NCBI GenBank assembly: GCA_964423095.1
Contig: CAYRDI010000001.1
Span: 1 to 64,000 of the forward strand
DNA from: Micavibrio_A sp964423095
GTDB taxonomy: Bacteria > Pseudomonadota > Alphaproteobacteria > Micavibrionales > Micavibrionaceae
Reading direction: 5' to 3'
DNA: 64,000 nucleotides
Of this stretch, positions 42,258 to 50,341 are shown piece by piece; positions within the stretch are counted from its first letter, which is position 1, and the number at the start of each line of letters is the position of its first letter. The translations under genes and the position numbers were made by a program. The notes under the pieces are model-generated. The model had not been told where the DNA came from. It saw only the letters and a program-made list of their open reading frames with translations, and made no database searches.

Positions 42258-45200
42258 TTATTGCAGCAATCCTTTTAGAACACCCTGCAGGGCCTTTTGG
42301 CCTTCGTCCTGAAGTTGTTGCTGCGGCGTTTGTGCGGGCGCAGGCGTTGGTGCCGGCGCGGGTGCCGCCGCATCCGGAACCGTGGCCGGAACCTCTTCGG
42401 CGGGCACAGGGGCCGGGGCCGTCTGTTTTTGCGGCAGGATGCCCAGATTTTGCAGTTTGCCTGACAGGTCTTTGCCCAGCACATCGGGCAGCTTGTCCAC
42501 CGCCTGCTGGCGCAAACGGCGGGTCAGGACATCATTGAAGATACCGCGGCCGAAGGTATTGGCAGGGCTGCTCAGCGGCCCCTTGATGGCCACATCGAAT
42601 GCCCCGGCCTCCTTGGCCTGCTTGAAGGTGATCGTATGAACCGTATCGATCGTCCAGAGCGGCAGGTTCACATTCCCCCTGGACACGATGTTGGCGGCCG
42701 TCCCGTCCATTTCCATGCTGGTGATCGTCGCGATCCCCTGACTGATGTCATAGGCCCCCTTGATGGTATCGAACCGGGTTTCCCCGCTCTGGGTCGCGCC
42801 GCCGACGATGTTATTCAGCCGGTCAAGCGGCTTGCCGGTATCCACGAACGCCAACCCGATCTGGGCCAGATCGAACCCCTTCATCACGACATTGTTGCCG
42901 GACAGGTTTGCCTTCCCGCCCAGACCGCTCATCAGCGCGTGGGAACTCAGCCCCGTCGTCTGGACATTCATATCCAGCGATACGTCCCCCGTAGCTTTCA
43001 AACGGCGGGTGCCGCTCATGGCCGTCACCAGCGGTTCTAAATCCACCTTATCCATCGCACTTTGGATGGCCACGGACAGCGGCTGTTTCGGATCGGCCGG
43101 ATCCTGGACCTTCGCGCTCAACTCGGCCGTGCCGCCGAACAGGCCGGATTGCAGATTATCAACCAGCAGGTTTCCGTCCTTTAAGGTCAGTTTCGTATTG
43201 GGATTGGTGAAATTCCACCCGCCATAGGTGATGGATTTTGCCGAAAGTGCCAGATCAAGATTGATGGTGTGCATCCAGCCCGTATCGATGGTTGTGCGGG
43301 ACCATTTTCCACCATCGGATGCCCCCGCCGCGCCGTCGGAACCACCACCCGATGCTGCAGACGTTTTTGCACCCAAAAGGCTGTCGAGCGGGATATTCCC
43401 CGCATCGATCTTGCCGCTGACCGAAGGCACGCTCCCGCCCGTGGCGATTTTCAGATCGCCTGCAAAGGTCGTGGAACCAAGACTGGCATTCATACCCGAA
43501 AGATCGTAACTATCCCCGTTCTTGACCGCCCGCGCATTGAATTCGAACGGCTTTTCCAATCCCGGCCCGCCGGAAAAGGACGGGTTCATAATCTGGACGG
43601 CCCGTACCAAATTCGGGTGCTTCGCCCCGATGGTCAGGTTGTTGAATGCGGGCGTGTCCAAAAGCCCGGTCATCTGTCCGGAGGCTTTGAGTTGCCCGTT
43701 CAAGGCGGCAACATCGGCACTGAAATCCAGATTGTCCGCCTGGCCCTTTGCAGCAACATTCACCTCCGCCGCATTGACGGAGGCGGGGATTTTGGATGCA
43801 TCCATTTTCAAGGATTGCATCAGGGCCTTCACATCCGATGTCTTGCCGTAAAAGTTAAGGTCAACGCCAGACAAATCCTTTAGGTTCGCAACGGTTCCCT
43901 TCAGGCTCGCCGCCGCCCCCATATAGTTTTGCGCGGACGCCACATCCAGCGTTAAAGACGGTCCTGCGGCCCGTCCCTTGATCCGCACGCCGGTAATTTG
44001 CTGCTGGTTGTAGATCGCCTTTTGTGCACTGACATCAAAGATCAGATTAACCGGAACCTCAAACGACCGTACCGGTTCCAGAGCCTTTTTTACATCGGTT
44101 TTTGCGGCAGGGCTTTTTTGCACCACCTGGTTTTTCTGGCCGTTCAAACGACTGGTGATGTAATCCAGATCCACGGTATCGGTGCTTAGATCCACGAATA
44201 TATCCGGTCGGCCCGCCGCGCCGCGCGGCCTGTAAGACGCCGACAACCCCACCGTGGTCTGGTCCAGTTTCAGGTTGCTGTTCTTGACGGATACCATATC
44301 GCGGTTCACATCCCCGCCGAGGTTGAATTGTGCGGTTTTGTATATTTCCAGCGCGGGATTGCTGCCCTGTTCCGGCGCGAAGGTACGCAGCAATGTCGGA
44401 AGTTGTTCCGAAGACCCGCGCACAGAAAACGTCATCGCCGGATCGGCGTAAGTAACGGCATGCTCCCCGGAAACGGAGGAATTGCCGTACCGCAAGGCGA
44501 CACTGCCCTCTATTTGTGTTTTTCCCGGAATGTCCATGGCTTTGGCCAGAATATCGATGGATGGGCCTTCCTTCGAAATGTCGGCGGTGACACCCTTAAA
44601 AATGGCTCCCTTGCTCTGGATGCCATCCGCCACCACACGTATTTTTGCGGTCAGCGGGAACGGCAGGCTGAGCGTTTCAGGCAGGAACCCAGGTTGACCC
44701 GAAAGTTTTTCCCCCTTCGCCACACGTTCTTCAACACTGGCCGGCGCGCCCTTGCCCGCCGCGGGGGCAAGATCGTCAAAATTCAGGATACCGGCAAAGC
44801 TCATATCCGCATTCAATGTCACGGGGTTCTTGGCCTTCAGACCGGTCAGGACGATACTGCCCTTGCCTTGTGTCTTGCCGAACGTGATGTCGATGTCTTC
44901 GGATTGAACCTTGTCTTCCCCTGCCGTGACCAACCCCGAAAAGGCAAGTTTTTGCGCAAGGGCCGGATTGGGGGAATCCCCGCCGAAGGCCAGCGCGGAC
45001 GCCAGATTGTCGGCTTGCGCCTCCATCTTGCCCTGCACGTTCAGCGGGTTTTGACCCACAACGCCCTTAAACGCGAATTCGGCATTGTCATCGGGCAGGC
45101 TGAGCGAAATGTCCGCATCGATGTCGCCCGTTTTGGAATCAATTTTTTTGGTGTCGCCATCAAAGGCAATGGTCTTGCCGTTGTAGTCGAGCGAACCCTT

Positions 45201-45791
45201 GGCCGCAAACGGCCCTTTCAAGGTATCCGCCTTTAGGGAGGTATTGATCTTTTCGATCTTTTGTTCCTTGCCGGTACGGCGATCGATATAGGACAGCCGC
45301 CCGTCAACGATTTCGAGCTGGTTCAAAACAATTTTTTCCGCCGCACCGTTGCCGCCGGACGATGACGCATCGGCGGACGATGCCGCGTCATTTTTGTTCG
45401 CCAGCATTTTGTCCGAAAGCCAGGAATTTTCTCCGTTCGGCAATGTTTCCAACTGGATGTCAGGATTTACGAGACGAACCGTATCCACAATGATATTGCC
45501 GGAAAGCAGGGGCATGAGGCTGACACTGACATCCGCCTGCTTCATGGTCAGCAGGTTTTCCGCCCGGCCGCGCGGGGCCGCCACGGACAAGCCTTCGAGG
45601 CTGACATGCGGCGTGGGGAGCACCGACATGCTGATCTTGCCATCGATTTTCACATCGTATCCGGCCGCACTTTTCGCCTGTTCTATAATCTGGGGTTTGT
45701 ATTTGTTCCAATCGATGAAGGACGGGCCGATCAGGATCGCCCCCAGACCGAGGATAAGGATCGCCAGAACCACAGGCAGGAGTTTTTTCAT
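42258..45791 (-). CDS. AsmA-family protein (very long)
   Basis: A 1177-residue envelope protein with one N-terminal membrane helix (LLPVVLAILILGLGAILIG) and the AsmA opening FIDWNKYKPQIIEQAKSAAGYDVKIDGKISMSVLPTPHVSLEGL. The body is repeated beta-rich lipid-transfer-type sequence; the C-terminal AsmA domain includes LSLDMNVQTTGLSSHALMSGLGGKANLSGNNVVMKGFDLAQIG. A Pro/Ala-rich tail (about 1120-1160) follows. Family members are implicated in phospholipid transport to the outer membrane. TAGGAG SD before ATG 45791. Ends close to the convergent RHH gene. Confidence 0.9.
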   Translation of the reverse strand: MKKLLPVVLAILILGLGAILIGPSFIDWNKYKPQIIEQAKSAAGYDVKIDGKISMSVLPTPHVSLEGLSVAAPRGRAENLLTMKQADVSVSLMPLLSGNIIVDTVRLVNPDIQLETLPNGENSWLSDKMLANKNDAASSADASSSGGNGAAEKIVLNQLEIVDGRLSYIDRRTGKEQKIEKINTSLKADTLKGPFAAKGSLDYNGKTIAFDGDTKKIDSKTGDIDADISLSLPDDNAEFAFKGVVGQNPLNVQGKMEAQADNLASALAFGGDSPNPALAQKLAFSGLVTAGEDKVQSEDIDITFGKTQGKGSIVLTGLKAKNPVTLNADMSFAGILNFDDLAPAAGKGAPASVEERVAKGEKLSGQPGFLPETLSLPFPLTAKIRVVADGIQSKGAIFKGVTADISKEGPSIDILAKAMDIPGKTQIEGSVALRYGNSSVSGEHAVTYADPAMTFSVRGSSEQLPTLLRTFAPEQGSNPALEIYKTAQFNLGGDVNRDMVSVKNSNLKLDQTTVGLSASYRPRGAAGRPDIFVDLSTDTVDLDYITSRLNGQKNQVVQKSPAAKTDVKKALEPVRSFEVPVNLIFDVSAQKAIYNQQQITGVRIKGRAAGPSLTLDVASAQNYMGAAASLKGTVANLKDLSGVDLNFYGKTSDVKALMQSLKMDASKIPASVNAAEVNVAAKGQADNLDFSADVAALNGQLKASGQMTGLLDTPAFNNLTIGAKHPNLVRAVQIMNPSFSGGPGLEKPFEFNARAVKNGDSYDLSGMNASLGSTTFAGDLKIATGGSVPSVSGKIDAGNIPLDSLLGAKTSAASGGGSDGAAGASDGGKWSRTTIDTGWMHTINLDLALSAKSITYGGWNFTNPNTKLTLKDGNLLVDNLQSGLFGGTAELSAKVQDPADPKQPLSVAIQSAMDKVDLEPLVTAMSGTRRLKATGDVSLDMNVQTTGLSSHALMSGLGGKANLSGNNVVMKGFDLAQIGLAFVDTGKPLDRLNNIVGGATQSGETRFDTIKGAYDISQGIATITSMEMDGTAANIVSRGNVNLPLWTIDTVHTITFKQAKEAGAFDVAIKGPLSSPANTFGRGIFNDVLTRRLRQQAVDKLPDVLGKDLSGKLQNLGILPQKQTAPAPVPAEEVPATVPDAAAPAPAPTPAPAQTPQQQLQDEGQKALQGVLKGLLQ

Positions 45792-45898
45792 GCTGTCTCC
45801 TAAAATAAAGAAGCGGGGATGGATTTTTTACGTCGAGAGGATATATAGCCCGTCTGACCGCAAGATCAAAGCGTTGTCAGCCCGTTCGGGAAAGAAAA

Positions 45899-46444
45899 TT
45901 ATGCGGGATCGTCGCTGTAACGGTCGCGGAAGGTATCCAGAGCCTCCAGCAACGAATCCAGATGGGGAAGAACCGTGTTCTGAAAATTACGGAGCTGGTT
46001 CTGGTTCAGCTTCACGGCGATATTCTGATATATGATCCGTGCCGTATCTTTTAAATCGCTCAAATCGCTCTTCTTGTTTAACAAGGAGTTGTTGGCATCG
46101 ACGATCCGTTTTGAAAGCATCTGGACAATCGCACGGATGGTCGGGTCGGAATCTTTCAGTTTTTCTTCAAACTGCTGGCGGCTGATCACAATCAGGTTGC
46201 AGTCCATGGTCGCCTTGACACTGGCGGTGCGCGGGCCATCAAAGATAAAGGCCATCTCGCCCACGATCTGCCCCGCGGACAGACGGGACAGTTCCACCTC
46301 TTCGCCGTCCTTGGTCAGATAGACCATGACTTCGCCGGACTGTACCAGATAGGCCTGCTGGCCATACTCGCCCTCGGCGATGATAATGTCACCCTTGGGA
46401 ATGAAGCGGCGTTCGAGAATAACGGTGTCGTGACGGTTTTTCAT
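45899..46444 (-). CDS. Cyclic nucleotide-binding domain protein
   Basis: A 181-residue protein: a CAP-type cyclic nucleotide-binding barrel (about 8-120) with AYLVQSGEVMVYLTKDGEEVELSRL and the phosphate-binding cassette GEMAFIFDGPRTASVKA, then a helical C-terminus (LSKRIVDANNSLLNKKSDL). There is no helix-turn-helix, so it is not a CRP-type transcription factor as read. It lies 39 bases after phaB on the same strand and may belong to the PHB transcript. Ligand and partner are unknown. Confidence 0.88.
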   Translation of the reverse strand: MKNRHDTVILERRFIPKGDIIIAEGEYGQQAYLVQSGEVMVYLTKDGEEVELSRLSAGQIVGEMAFIFDGPRTASVKATMDCNLIVISRQQFEEKLKDSDPTIRAIVQMLSKRIVDANNSLLNKKSDLSDLKDTARIIYQNIAVKLNQNQLRNFQNTVLPHLDSLLEALDTFRDRYSDDPA

Positions 46445-46483
46445 GACACGAGTCTAACCCGAAACCGGGAGACGTTCAAAGCC

Positions 46484-47218
46484 CTAGATCAGATATTGCC
46501 CGCCATTGACCGTCATGGTCGCGCCATTGATAAAACCGGCCTTGTCGGATGCAAGGAAAACGACCATATCGGCAATTTCCTCCGGTTTGCCCATCCGCGC
46601 CGCCGGGATCTGGCGGATGATGGAATCCAGCACTTCCTGTTTCATGGCAGACGTCATGTCGGTGGCGATATACCCCGGACAAATCGCATTGACCGTGATT
46701 CCCTTCGCCGCACTTTCCATGGCCAATGCCTTGGTGAACCCCAGAATGCCGGCCTTGGCCGCGGAATAGTTCGTCTGGCCGAACTGCCCCTTTTGGCCGT
46801 TGATCGAGCTGATATTGACGATGCGTCCGAAACCGCGTTCGCGCATCCCCGTGATCACACCACGGCACATGTTGAAGCAGGAGGTCAGGTTGGTTTCGAT
46901 GACCGCATGCCATTGATCGGGAGTCATTTTGTGCAGCACGCCGTCCTTGGTGATCCCTGCGTTGTTGACCAGAACGGAAACCGGCCCCAGCTCCTGTTCG
47001 ATCAGGGCGCACCCCTTCTGGCACGCTTCAAAATCCGCGACATCAATTTTATAGGTCCGCGCATTCGTTTCCTGCGCGCAGGCCTTGGCCGCCTCTTCGT
47101 TGCCGTGATAGATCGCGGCAACCGCGTACCCTTCATCGACCAGCGCGCGCGTAATATCCAGCCCGATCCCGCGCGTTCCACCCGTTACGATTGCTACACC
47201 CTTTTTTGCCATCGTCAT
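46484..47218 (-). CDS. phaB: Acetoacetyl-CoA reductase
   Basis: A 244-residue short-chain dehydrogenase that makes (R)-3-hydroxybutyryl-CoA for PHB. NADPH motif VTGGTRGIGLDI, VNNAGITKDGVLHKM, catalytic Ser/Tyr/Lys in NISSINGQKGQFGQTNYSAAKAG, and the PhaB-typical QFGQTNYSAAK segment are present. Six bases separate it from phaA, so they are co-transcribed. ATG 47218 with AGGA upstream is used; an ATG two codons later is possible. Confidence 0.95.
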   Translation of the reverse strand: MTMAKKGVAIVTGGTRGIGLDITRALVDEGYAVAAIYHGNEEAAKACAQETNARTYKIDVADFEACQKGCALIEQELGPVSVLVNNAGITKDGVLHKMTPDQWHAVIETNLTSCFNMCRGVITGMRERGFGRIVNISSINGQKGQFGQTNYSAAKAGILGFTKALAMESAAKGITVNAICPGYIATDMTSAMKQEVLDSIIRQIPAARMGKPEEIADMVVFLASDKAGFINGATMTVNGGQYLI

Positions 47219-47224
47219 GATTTC

Positions 47225-48430
47225 CTAAACCGCGTCTTTCCATTCCGCCGAAGCATCGCGCTCCACGCACATCGCAATCCCCATACCGCCGCCGATGCAC
47301 AGTGTCGCCAGCCCTTTTTGACCTTTCGTGCGGGCCAGTTCATGCAGCAACGTCACCAGAACGCGAGCCCCGGACGCGCCGATCGGATGGCCCAGCGCAA
47401 TGGCCCCGCCATTCACGTTGACCTTCGCGGGGTCGAGATTCAATTCCTTTAAAACGCAGCATGCCTGCGCAGCAAACGCCTCATTGGATTCGACCAGATC
47501 GAGATCCGATACCTTCCACCCGGCCTTTTCCAGGGCCTTGCGGCTGGCCGGGATCGGCCCCGTCCCCATCACGGCGGGATCGACACCCGCGGTGGCCCAG
47601 CTTTTGATCCGCGCAAAAGGTTTCAGGCCGCGTTTTCTGGCCTCCGATTCACGCATCAATAGAACCGCCGCCGCCCCGTCATTCAAACCGGATGCATTTC
47701 CGGCGGTGACGCTGCCATCCCCCTTGAACGCCGCACGGAGTTTGCCCAGGCTGTCGGCGGTCACGCCATCGCGGGGGAATTCATCCCGGTCGATCGCGAC
47801 TTCTTCTTTTTTGACCTTCACCATAACCGGAACGATTTCGGCCTTGAATTTTCCTGCCTTGATCGCGGCTTCGGCTTTTTGTTGCGATGACGCCGCAAAT
47901 TCATCCTGCTGCACCCGGCTGATGCCGTATTGCGCGGCAATGTTTTCCGCCGTGATACCCATATGGTACCCGTTGAACGCATCCCAAAGACCATCCGTGA
48001 TCATGGTGTCGATTTGTTCGGCATTCCCCATCTTAACACCCGCGCGCAACGCCATGGCATGGGGCGAAAGCGTCATGTTTTCCTGTCCGCCCGCAACAAC
48101 GATGTCGGCATCGCCGCACAAAATTGCCTGCGCGCCGAGCGCAACGGCCCGAAGACCCGATCCGCAAACCTGGTTGATGGTCAGAGCTGTGCGTTCTTTT
48201 GGAACACCTGCCGCCATGGCGGCGCGGCGTGCGGGATTTTGACCCTGCGTGGCGGTCAGAACCTGCCCCAGAATCACGTCAGTGACCTCATCCGCACCGG
48301 TGTTCGCATCGGCCAGCACCGCCTTGATCACCGCCGCACCCAGATCATGGGCGGGAACATTGGAAAAAGCCCCGAGGAACGTGCCAATCGCGGTTCGTTT
48401 GGCAGCAACAATAACGATGGAATCTGACAT
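47225..48430 (-). CDS. phaA: Acetyl-CoA acetyltransferase (beta-ketothiolase)
   Basis: A 401-residue thiolase making acetoacetyl-CoA. Active-site Cys in NQVCGSGLRAVALGAQAI, His in NVNGGAIALGHPIGASGARVLVTLLHE and the second Cys in LCIGGGMGIAMCVERD. The start MSDSIVIVAAKRTAIGTF at ATG 48430 is typical of the family. Located between phaC and phaB, matching the phaCAB order. Confidence 0.95.
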   Translation of the reverse strand: MSDSIVIVAAKRTAIGTFLGAFSNVPAHDLGAAVIKAVLADANTGADEVTDVILGQVLTATQGQNPARRAAMAAGVPKERTALTINQVCGSGLRAVALGAQAILCGDADIVVAGGQENMTLSPHAMALRAGVKMGNAEQIDTMITDGLWDAFNGYHMGITAENIAAQYGISRVQQDEFAASSQQKAEAAIKAGKFKAEIVPVMVKVKKEEVAIDRDEFPRDGVTADSLGKLRAAFKGDGSVTAGNASGLNDGAAAVLLMRESEARKRGLKPFARIKSWATAGVDPAVMGTGPIPASRKALEKAGWKVSDLDLVESNEAFAAQACCVLKELNLDPAKVNVNGGAIALGHPIGASGARVLVTLLHELARTKGQKGLATLCIGGGMGIAMCVERDASAEWKDAV

Positions 48431-48528
48431 GGAGGGTTCCCACACTATGTATGAACGAAAAAGACGAAGGGAACCTAACGCCCTACCCCATAGATTTCAA
48501 GGGAATGTGGCCGGATGTATGGAGAAAA

Positions 48529-49611
48529 TCATTGCTGCGCCGCACACCAGCCCGCCATCGGCATCCAGACGTCTTCAACCGCGCGGCGACCGGCGATCAG
48601 CCCGACATGGCCCGTTTTGCACACAAGCTGTTCCCCCTTCACCCGCTGCTGCGAAAAAGCCAGTGCGGAATCCGGCGGAACGATCCAGTCTTCGCTGGCC
48701 GCCACGACGAAGGTGGGGCAACGGATATTCTTCGCATCAATCTTCTGCCCCGCAATTTCCCATTCCCCCTTGAAGGGAAGGTTTTGTTCGTACCAATCTT
48801 CCATGCACACACTGGCAATGGCGGCCGGAAGATCCAGCCCGTCATTCAACCAATCCTCCACCGCAACAAACATCGCCTCCTTCGAATCGTCCGCCATCTG
48901 GGCAAAAGATGAAAATTTCCGGATACTGCCCTCGGGATCGAGTGTTGCAAAAACCGCCTGCATCCAGCTTTCGGGCAGACGCGCATATTGCGCCATATAG
49001 GGTAGCGCCATCGGTTTCATCAGGGTCATGCGGGCCTTCAACGCGGCGCGTTCGTCATGAAAATTCCACGGTGCAGCCAGCATGACAATCCCACGCACCA
49101 ATTGAGGGCGCAGCGTGGCCACCGCCGCCGCAAACAACCCGCCCATGCAATACCCCAAAAGGATCACAGGGCCGCCCAGGGATTCCAGCGCGGGAACCAG
49201 CCGCCCCAGAAGCGCAGCATCCATGTCTTTTTGTCCATCGTCTTCCACCGGTATACCCCAGTCATATAAATAGGCATCGAACCCCTGTCCCGCGAGCCAG
49301 CGCAGCAACGAGCGATCCGGCAGCAAATCCAGAATGTCCGAACGGTTGACCATCGAAGGGATCAAAACCACCGGAACCCTGTGCGCCCCCTTGCCCGTCC
49401 CGGCACGAAACAACCGCGCCGCACCCGCCTGCCAGACGACAGGCAATTCAGGCATGTCCCGTTTAAACCCGTGCTGCTGGTATTTTTGGATGCCTTTGAA
49501 AAAATCCTGCAAGGTCTGCGCATCAAACTGCGCCCCCCCAGCCAGTCCGGCGGAGGCGATTGAGGCCATTCCAAGCTGGAATGGCAAGGGTTTAGGGCCG
49601 CTGCGCATCAT
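48529..49611 (-). CDS. phaC: Short PHA synthase-like protein (PhaC)
   Basis: A 360-residue alpha/beta-hydrolase-fold polymerase. The lipase-like box has Cys in place of Ser (LLGYCMGGLFAA), with Asp in AASEDWIVPPDSAL and His in KTGHVGLIAG completing the triad of PHA synthases. Class I enzymes are near 590 residues, so this length is that of class III/IV catalytic subunits, yet no phaE is visible beside it. It heads the phaC-phaA-phaB run, with AAGGA upstream of ATG 49611, and is divergent from phaR. Confidence 0.88.
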   Translation of the reverse strand: MMRSGPKPLPFQLGMASIASAGLAGGAQFDAQTLQDFFKGIQKYQQHGFKRDMPELPVVWQAGAARLFRAGTGKGAHRVPVVLIPSMVNRSDILDLLPDRSLLRWLAGQGFDAYLYDWGIPVEDDGQKDMDAALLGRLVPALESLGGPVILLGYCMGGLFAAAVATLRPQLVRGIVMLAAPWNFHDERAALKARMTLMKPMALPYMAQYARLPESWMQAVFATLDPEGSIRKFSSFAQMADDSKEAMFVAVEDWLNDGLDLPAAIASVCMEDWYEQNLPFKGEWEIAGQKIDAKNIRCPTFVVAASEDWIVPPDSALAFSQQRVKGEQLVCKTGHVGLIAGRRAVEDVWMPMAGWCAAQQ

Positions 49612-49681
49612 AGATTTTCCTTATAACACGCCCCCTTTATATAAGGGCAGCAAAATACAAAGGTATCCGCAACATACTAAT

Positions 49682-49719
49682 TTTTTTGCCTTGCAAAAAA
49701 TTATCATGCATAATAATAG
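49682..49719 (+). promoter_or_regulatory. phaR promoter overlapped by a candidate PhaR operator
   Basis: Promoter TTGCAA (49691-49696), 17-base spacer, TAATAG (49714-49719). The perfect inverted repeat TTTTTTGC-CTT-GCAAAAAA (49682-49700) covers the -35; its TGC-N3-GCA core fits the TGC/GCA-type sites reported for PhaR repressors. Confidence 0.55.
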
Positions 49720-49758
49720 TTAATTTCTCTCGCAGCATAAAAAACGGAGGACGCCATC

Positions 49759-50259
49759 ATGGCCAATGCCAAAAAGAGGTCTGACGAACCGACCGTCATC
49801 AAAAAATACGCGAACCGCCGTTTGTATGACACGGGGCGCAGCAGCTATGTGACACTGGAAGATTTGTGCGAAATGGTCAAGGAAGGCCACGACTTTGTTG
49901 TTTATGACGCAAAATCCGGCGAAGACCTGACCCGCTCCGTCCTGACACAAATTATCGTCGATCAGGAACAGAACGAGGGCCAGAGCCTTCTGCCCATCAA
50001 TTTCCTCCGCCAGCTGATCGGCTTTTACGGCGATAATCTGAGCCCGCTGGTCCCCAATTATCTGGAACACACGATTCAAACATTCGCGCAAAACCAGGAA
50101 CAGCTCCGCCAGCAGATCAACAAATCGATCGAAGGCATGTTCCCCGTGCCCAATCTGGAAGAAATCAACAAGCAGAACATGGCCATGTTTGAAAACGCCA
50201 TGCGCATGTTCCGCCCTTTTGGCATGCAACAGGGCGACAAGGACAAGGACGGCAAATAA
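49759..50259 (+). CDS. phaR: Polyhydroxyalkanoate synthesis repressor PhaR
   Basis: A 166-residue regulator that senses PHB and binds its own and phasin promoters. The N-terminal DNA-binding domain is unmistakable: TVIKKYANRRLYDTGRSSYVTLEDLCEMVKEGHDFVVYDAKSGEDLTR. The Gln/Asn/Met-rich C-terminal part is the PHB-accumulation-sensing region. CGGAGGA SD before the ATG. It is divergent from phaC and ends at a strong terminator. Confidence 0.95.
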   Translation: MANAKKRSDEPTVIKKYANRRLYDTGRSSYVTLEDLCEMVKEGHDFVVYDAKSGEDLTRSVLTQIIVDQEQNEGQSLLPINFLRQLIGFYGDNLSPLVPNYLEHTIQTFAQNQEQLRQQINKSIEGMFPVPNLEEINKQNMAMFENAMRMFRPFGMQQGDKDKDGK

Positions 50260-50287
50260 CCCCTCCTTCGGTTATACGCCGCAAAAG

Positions 50288-50316
50288 AAAACCCCGCCAA
50301 ACGGCGGGGTTTTTTA
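50288..50316. terminator. Bidirectional intrinsic terminator
   Basis: AAAACCCCGCC, loop AAAC, GGCGGGGTTTT with further T residues: an eleven-base-pair hairpin between phaR and the convergent coiled-coil gene. Confidence 0.92.
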
Positions 50317-50341
50317 TTGATGGTGTGTTCTATTCAGCCTG

